A DNA stretch of 8,911 nt from Parachlamydiales bacterium (GTDB lineage: Bacteria > Chlamydiota > Chlamydiia > Chlamydiales > Simkaniaceae): positions 1 through 8,911 of the forward strand of contig DAOWHK010000201.1 of the NCBI GenBank assembly GCA_030641465.1. The letters run 5' to 3'. A program made the position numbers and the translations under genes. This document shows, piece after piece, positions 4,494-8,911 of this stretch. The notes below the pieces were generated by a model, which did no database searches, was not told where the DNA came from, and saw only the letters and a program-made list of their open reading frames with translations. Within the stretch, counting starts at the first letter, position 1, and each line of letters starts with the position of its first letter.

Positions 4494-6401
4494 TTATTTT
4501 ACAGCTTTTAAGTGAGCCTTCAAATTATCCACTTTTTTCCCATAAATTTGATGATCAATATGGAGCTTGTGGCTTTCCTTCCATTTCTTTTCGGGTAATA
4601 AATCTTTGAAATGATAAATGGCTTTTGGAACGATAAAGGGATTAAAGTCACCGGGTCTTGTTGTAACAAGAGGACGAATGCACCCATAGACTGTTATGAG
4701 TAGCAGTGCAATGATACCAATTGCGGCAATGAGAGGAGAAACAACTGCTATTACGACATTTTTTCCCGAAAATTTTGGGAGATTTGGTTTAATAAAATCT
4801 TCAATAACTTTTGCATCTTCTAAAAATTCTTCAGGAGCAAGACGCGCAGCTTGAGGGTTTGTCATCCATCGCTTTCCCCATTCATATCCAAAATTTTCTA
4901 ATTCTAACTTAGTTCCATCTACAGGTCCGACAGCGCCGCGAGTCATGGCTGTGACGGGGTGATTTGCCATTCCATTAGCAAAGAATAATTCTTTAAATTC
5001 TTCTGTAACCTCAGTTTCCTCTTTATTTGCAAAAATTGCTATTCCAGCACGTTCACATTGATCAAAAGCCGCGGCAATAGCAGCAGCAATGGCTGTTCTA
5101 TCAACACTACTTTTGCAGTGGAGTACGACGGGAAGGTTCATTTTTTTTGCAAGTTGAATGCGTTTTAGTAATTCTATTTCAGGATGCAGTTTGGGGCCAA
5201 TGTGAGCTAAGTGGGCCTCTCCTAGCATCTCATACCCTTTCTCGGAAATTGTTTCTGAAAGCCTTTTCCCACTTAGATAGTCAGGAGCAATATCGTCTCC
5301 TTGGGTTACAATATTAAAAGGAGTGCAAAAGAAAATTGGCTTGAAATGTACTTTATGCGTTATCCCTGTTTTTGGATCTTGAATTTCAAGTGGCTCATTT
5401 CTAAGCTCTTTAAGAGCCTTTTGCTCATTAAGGGTGAATGTTCGTTCTGGGCTACGGACATTTGGAGTTAGAAGGGAGTTTACAAGGTAAGTTTGTGTGT
5501 ATGATCCACCTTCTTCTTTTAAACCCTGGTTTTTTCCGGAGTGCAATTCATTTAGGAAAATCATCGTCGCTTGTTCTTTTGCACGCTCAAGGCTGTCTGG
5601 CCGTCCTGTATAGGCAATAGCTCTTCCATCATTGCTTGAAATGATCCGTGCATTCAGAAGTTCTTTTGCTTTGCGGTCGTTACTGGAGGCGCTGGCATTT
5701 TGAATAAATACGGTGTCTCCATTAGCATCAGTATAACATTTTCCATTCATGGAGCTATTTTTCCACGATTCGTGGTCGGTCGAAAAGATTTCACTTTCCT
5801 CATCATTAAATTTTATTTTTGCAGTATAGTCAACTCGCGCAGCAACGCTGTGGGCCACTTGTATTTTATGCTCAGTATCCGTTTTTTCCCCGCGAGTTGT
5901 GCATTCTGCTGCAAGAAGGTCGTCATAGCTACCATTTGCGGTATCGACAAATCCTAAATGTATTAATGCATGATCTATAGCATCAGATGGAGATTTATCA
6001 GAATAATTCCTTGCAAGTACAAGAGCCGCCTTAGCTTGTTGCGCTTCAAAAAGCCCATTATAGATCTGCTCTGATGGCAGAATAACGCCTGCCTTTTGCA
6101 TGGCACGAAGTAAATCAATTGTCTCCATCTTAGAAGGGTTTTGTATACTTGATTTTACGTTATCTGGTTGATTATTAAGCTTTTGCAGGAGGTAATTCTT
6201 TGCAGAGTCCGCTTTGGTCTCATATTCTATTGTTACCTTGCAGGTTCCCCACTCATAGACGTTTTTATCTTGCAATCTTGGGCTATCCTCTGGGGAAGGG
6301 GACTTAGGTCTTTCTTCTGTAGTTTTTGGGCCCGCAAGAGCTAATAAAGTATAAGGATTTGCAGGAGGAGCAGAATTTACTTGAAAAGGGGGATTTGCCA
6401 T
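4494..6401 (-). CDS. Candidate membrane-anchored CX5R phosphoinositide-type phosphatase A
   Basis: This is a 635-residue protein. The N terminus (1-45) is rich in Pro, Ser, Ala and Thr and has no Sec signal, which would suit a secreted effector. The catalytic loop is LHCKSSVDRTA with Cys429 and Arg435. CX5R with Asp before Arg is shared by phosphoinositide phosphatases (SopB/IpgD, INPP4: CKSxKDRT; myotubularin: CSDGWDRT), but the second Lys of the SopB/INPP4 loop is Val here. Conserved blocks shared with the upstream paralogue include FLNELHS (282-288), HFKPIFF and PDYLSGK. A hydrophobic segment at about 549-575 precedes a 60-residue Lys- and His-rich tail. ATG 6401 lacks a good SD; no better start exists. 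It is probably expressed from its own promoter at 6454-6483. Substrate and secretion are inferred. Confidence 0.83.
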   Translation of the reverse strand: MANPPFQVNSAPPANPYTLLALAGPKTTEERPKSPSPEDSPRLQDKNVYEWGTCKVTIEYETKADSAKNYLLQKLNNQPDNVKSSIQNPSKMETIDLLRAMQKAGVILPSEQIYNGLFEAQQAKAALVLARNYSDKSPSDAIDHALIHLGFVDTANGSYDDLLAAECTTRGEKTDTEHKIQVAHSVAARVDYTAKIKFNDEESEIFSTDHESWKNSSMNGKCYTDANGDTVFIQNASASSNDRKAKELLNARIISSNDGRAIAYTGRPDSLERAKEQATMIFLNELHSGKNQGLKEEGGSYTQTYLVNSLLTPNVRSPERTFTLNEQKALKELRNEPLEIQDPKTGITHKVHFKPIFFCTPFNIVTQGDDIAPDYLSGKRLSETISEKGYEMLGEAHLAHIGPKLHPEIELLKRIQLAKKMNLPVVLHCKSSVDRTAIAAAIAAAFDQCERAGIAIFANKEETEVTEEFKELFFANGMANHPVTAMTRGAVGPVDGTKLELENFGYEWGKRWMTNPQAARLAPEEFLEDAKVIEDFIKPNLPKFSGKNVVIAVVSPLIAAIGIIALLLITVYGCIRPLVTTRPGDFNPFIVPKAIYHFKDLLPEKKWKESHKLHIDHQIYGKKVDNLKAHLKAVK

Positions 6402-6453
6402 TTTATTACCGTTTATTAATTAAATATAACTTATTACACCATATTAAAAGATT

Positions 6454-6483
6454 TTTATAATTAACTGCGGCATTGATTGTTAA
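6454..6483 (-). promoter_or_regulatory. Candidate promoter for phosphatase A
   Basis: On the minus strand TTAACA (6483-6478) and TATAAA (6459-6454) are spaced by 18 nt, each 5/6 to consensus. The start would fall near 6447, giving a leader of about 46 nt. The surrounding 120-bp gap is very A/T-rich. Confidence 0.45.
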
Positions 6484-6521
6484 GTAGTTGTGAATTGTTT
6501 ACATTAAATATACAAACTTAA

Positions 6522-8456
6522 TCATTCAGGGGCAATCGCCCCAGGTGGTCCGACAAGGTGTCTATATCCGACATAAGAGGCGTCTTCATCAAATTCGGGA
6601 GTGGAAAAAACCTTGGGAAGTTTTGTTGCAGCTGTGAAGCCAAGTACTGGATTTTTGAAGGCAAATCCTATGCACTCAAGTGCGATAAAAGCAAAAATGG
6701 AAGAAACAAAGCCTATAATTGCAGCAGCTACATAAATTAAGGCTTTGGGGCATTTGGGCACTTTTTTAATTAATGGGTTGATTGCAAATTTTGTAAAACT
6801 TCGTTTGATAGAGGGAGCTTTTGAATAGCGCTCAGGGAGAATGCGAGGGGGCACTGGCATCGGTAGAAGTTTTCGCGTCCAGGAAAATCCGAGGTTTTGG
6901 GATTTCATAGGCTTTCCATTTACGATTCCCTCTCCTGATCTTGCGATACTTGTAAGTTGATGTCCTACCATAATATTTGCAGCGATGAGCTCTTTAAATA
7001 GAGGGTTTTTTAGGAGAGCTTTTGGGTCAAACGTATAGTCTTTATGGGGGATTTCATTTCCTGCACGTTTCCACTGCTCAAGAGCTTGAGTCATCGCAAC
7101 GCCAAGAGATGTGCGATCGACGCTACTTTTGCAGTGCACATTGATTGGAAGTTTTAGCTCTTGTGCAAGATGAATATGGCAAAGTACGGCCTCTTCTGGT
7201 AGATAATTTTTCTCTTCTTTTTCTAATTTTTCTACGAGTTTCAAAGTCTCTTGATCTGCATGTGTTTTAAGTTGCTCGAGTCCTTCTTTTGATATGCGAG
7301 AGGCAATCCCTTTTCCTGTAAGATAATCGGGTAAAATCGTTTCAAAAAGTGAAAATCCGTTAAATGGTTGAACAAAAAACAGAGGTTTAAAAACTACGAG
7401 GTGGGTATTTCCCGTGAGAGGGTCTGTAATTTCTATTGGTTGTTTGCTAAGCTCTTTTAATGCTTTTTCTTGGGTTAGAGTGGAGCCTTTTTCATCAAAT
7501 TCATCATATTTTGTAAGTCCTGAGGGGCTTAGAAGAGATTGAACAACGTATGTTTGCTCTACAATTTCGCCTTTTTGGACTTGTCCTTTTTTCGAGCTGT
7601 GGAGCTCATTTAGGAACATAAATTTTGCTTGCTCTTTTGCAATGCTTAAGAGGTCAAGTTTTCCACTGTAGCAGACACTTTCTCCATTATAGTTATTTGC
7701 AACGCGTCCATTTAACGTATGTTTAACGGTTTTATCATTACTTGAAGACACAGCATCAGTAATAGCTTCATATTCTCCCCGTTCATTTTTAAAAACCCGT
7801 CCGTTTAGGGGACTGTTTTTCATCAAGGTAACGCGCCCTTTTAAAATGTTTGGATCAAAAATACCAATTCTTTCTTTGAGATCAGGGGAAAGTGCAATAG
7901 TAAAATTAAGATCACTTCGGTTAGAAACGCTATAATTAATCTCTTTTTTATGTTTTTTTCCCGTTAATTCACGCCGCCCCATCTCGCTCTTTAGAAGCTC
8001 ACCTCGACTCTCAAGAGGAGGACTTTCTAAATATTTGTAGTAGTTTTCGATGTTTCTTCCAATTACTTGCTCATAATGTAAAAATTTTAATTCGATAAGA
8101 GCAAGGATAAGTGTTGGTAAATGGTCAAAGAGGTGATGTTTTCCCCACTCTGGATCTGAATTGTCCGGGCTGGAGGAGAGCGTATATACTTTTTCATGTA
8201 AAAGATTTTGTTTGTCTTGGGTAAGGCTATCTACAATGTTTTCCAAAAGTTTTTTCTGCGGAAGATCATAGACAACTGTCGTTTTCCAAAAACCTGGATC
8301 ATTATAAAACACTTCTTGACTGGATTCTTCGCGGTAGAGTTTGTCGTGGATAAGATGATGGCTTTCAGAGGGCGTGACAAAGTCGTATTCTTGCAAGTCT
8401 TCATACGAGGGAGACTGGAGAGTACCGCTTGGATTTAAAGATATTCCTTGAGACAT
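6522..8456 (-). CDS. Candidate membrane-anchored CX5R phosphoinositide-type phosphatase B
   Basis: This is a 644-residue paralogue of the next gene downstream, alignable from about residue 210 to the hydrophobic segment. The P-loop VHCKSSVDRTS has Cys442 and Arg448; the run after it (LGVAMTQALEQW) recalls the INPP4 family helix. Conserved blocks: MFLNELHS, VVQSLLSP, ALKELSKQPIEI, VFKPLFF, LPDYLTGK, and a C-terminal GHQLTSIARSGEGIVNGK stretch. One hydrophobic segment lies at about 572-600, followed by a 44-residue tail with acidic and Gly/Pro-rich parts, unlike that of phosphatase A. The N-terminal 200 residues have diverged strongly from A, as expected for a targeting or partner-binding region. 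No Sec signal is seen and the start is Ser-rich. ATG 8456 has no clear SD but follows an extended -10 promoter. Being an effector is inferred. Confidence 0.83.
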   Translation of the reverse strand: MSQGISLNPSGTLQSPSYEDLQEYDFVTPSESHHLIHDKLYREESSQEVFYNDPGFWKTTVVYDLPQKKLLENIVDSLTQDKQNLLHEKVYTLSSSPDNSDPEWGKHHLFDHLPTLILALIELKFLHYEQVIGRNIENYYKYLESPPLESRGELLKSEMGRRELTGKKHKKEINYSVSNRSDLNFTIALSPDLKERIGIFDPNILKGRVTLMKNSPLNGRVFKNERGEYEAITDAVSSSNDKTVKHTLNGRVANNYNGESVCYSGKLDLLSIAKEQAKFMFLNELHSSKKGQVQKGEIVEQTYVVQSLLSPSGLTKYDEFDEKGSTLTQEKALKELSKQPIEITDPLTGNTHLVVFKPLFFVQPFNGFSLFETILPDYLTGKGIASRISKEGLEQLKTHADQETLKLVEKLEKEEKNYLPEEAVLCHIHLAQELKLPINVHCKSSVDRTSLGVAMTQALEQWKRAGNEIPHKDYTFDPKALLKNPLFKELIAANIMVGHQLTSIARSGEGIVNGKPMKSQNLGFSWTRKLLPMPVPPRILPERYSKAPSIKRSFTKFAINPLIKKVPKCPKALIYVAAAIIGFVSSIFAFIALECIGFAFKNPVLGFTAATKLPKVFSTPEFDEDASYVGYRHLVGPPGAIAPE

Positions 8457-8488
8457 AATAACATTAACTTTAGTAAATTGTTAATGAT

Positions 8489-8497
8489 ATTATAACA
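8489..8497 (-). promoter_or_regulatory. Extended -10 promoter for phosphatase B
   Basis: Reading the minus strand, TGT TATAAT is a perfect extended -10 element (TG at 8497-8496, TATAAT at 8494-8489). A poor -35 (TTTAAT, 8517-8512) lies 17 nt upstream, at the end of tgt. The start would be near 8482, about 26 nt before ATG 8456. Confidence 0.5.
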
Positions 8498-8512
8498 TAA
8501 TTAGCCGATTAA

Positions 8513-8911
8513 TTAAATATCGTCATTTAATATTTTAGTTCGATAATTTTCCATATGCTGTACCATAAAATGAAGATTATGAATCGATGCAAGGGACATA
8601 AAGGTGAGTTCTTTGGCCTTGAATAGATGATGAAGATAAGATAAAGAAAAGTTTTTGCAGCAGTAGCATGAGCATTCTTTGTCAATAGGCTCAAAAAGTT
8701 TTGCATAAGAACTTTTGCCGATGCGCAGCGTTCCAGAGTTTGTAAGGAGCGTTCCATGTCTTGCAGCTTTTGTTGGATAGGAGCTGTCGCAAGTATCAAC
8801 GCCAAGAGCGATACATCTTTTAAGGGATTCTAAATCTCCAATACCTAGAAGATGCGTTGGTTTTTCTCTAGGAAGCCTTGGCATTGTAACTTCTAATAGG
8901 TCGTACATTTC
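8513..8911 (-). CDS. tgt: Queuine/preQ1 tRNA-ribosyltransferase, C-terminal part (5' end outside window)
   Basis: The last 132 residues are visible; the family is usually about 370-380 long, so roughly two thirds lie beyond the window edge and the in-frame ATG at 8908 is not the start. Tgt swaps guanine 34 of GUN-anticodon tRNAs for a queuosine precursor base or queuine. Numbering from Glu at 8911, the LLGIG block is at 21-25, and GVDTCDSSYPTKAARHG at 37-53 includes the probable nucleophile Asp42. The zinc site is CxCxxC at Cys80, Cys82 and Cys85 with His111 of IHNL. All key residues in this part are present, so it is probably active. The usual FDC before the PT(R/K) motif reads CDS here. An organism without its own queuosine synthesis would use it to salvage queuine from its host; that cannot be judged from this fragment. 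Confidence 0.95.
   Translation of the reverse strand, partial: EMYDLLEVTMPRLPREKPTHLLGIGDLESLKRCIALGVDTCDSSYPTKAARHGTLLTNSGTLRIGKSSYAKLFEPIDKECSCYCCKNFSLSYLHHLFKAKELTFMSLASIHNLHFMVQHMENYRTKILNDDI

Noticed and set aside
5438..5957. Two plus-strand open frames (5438-5620, 5700-5957)
   Set aside because: They lie opposite phosphatase A, whose sequence is conserved with its paralogue; they show no motifs or ribosome-binding sites.
6558..6740. Plus-strand open frame of 60 codons
   Set aside because: Antisense to the C-terminal region of phosphatase B; no independent support.
8208..8438. Plus-strand open frame of 76 codons
   Set aside because: Antisense to the N-terminal region of phosphatase B; no start signal or recognisable content.
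8527..8805. Second minus-strand frame inside tgt
   Set aside because: Shifted frame of tgt; the tgt frame holds the zinc site and catalytic motif.
1..8911. CRISPR array, insertion sequence or transposase
   Set aside because: No regularly spaced short repeats, no terminal inverted repeats with a transposase, and no DDE or HUH motifs in the frames. The long repeats are paralogous genes.

Overview
The window looks like a low-GC, probably Chlamydiota-type (chlamydia-related, intracellular) chromosome. This lineage call is an inference. It rests on the character of the 16S rRNA 3' end, on a run of short proteins with a paired hydrophobic segment like chlamydial inclusion-membrane (Inc) proteins, and on two large effector-like phosphatases. 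No single marker proves it.

Region 1 (1-380, plus strand) holds the 3' end of 16S rRNA, then tRNA-Ala(TGC) and tRNA-Ile(GAT). No 23S rRNA follows anywhere in the next 8.5 kb, so the rRNA operon appears split.

Region 2 (381-3467, plus strand) is a tandem array of six intact small membrane-protein genes and one 5'-truncated copy. All six proteins share a 28-residue leader ending at an invariant Lys29, then a two-lobed hydrophobic segment with conserved A34, I38, G42 and I46, then a variable, often coiled-coil, tail. The array shows duplication, a mosaic gene, probable gene conversion and decay. The best working idea is a rapidly evolving family of Inc-like membrane effectors.

Region 3 (3480-4427, minus strand) is a DMT/EamA-family transporter convergent with the array. 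A perfect 30-bp palindrome covers its ribosome-binding region.

Region 4 (4494-8456, minus strand) holds two tandem paralogues of 635 and 644 residues. Each has an HCKSSVDRT phosphatase P-loop (CX5R with D before R, as in phosphoinositide phosphatases such as SopB/IpgD, INPP4 and myotubularins) and one hydrophobic segment near the C terminus. They are best read as membrane-anchored phosphoinositide-type phosphatases, possibly secreted effectors. Each has its own plausible promoter.

Region 5 (8513-8911, minus strand) is the C-terminal third of queuine/preQ1 tRNA-ribosyltransferase (tgt), cut by the window edge.

Taken together, housekeeping RNA and tgt genes flank a cluster that may act at host membranes. 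The membrane-protein array and the phosphatase pair are the parts most likely to be undescribed.
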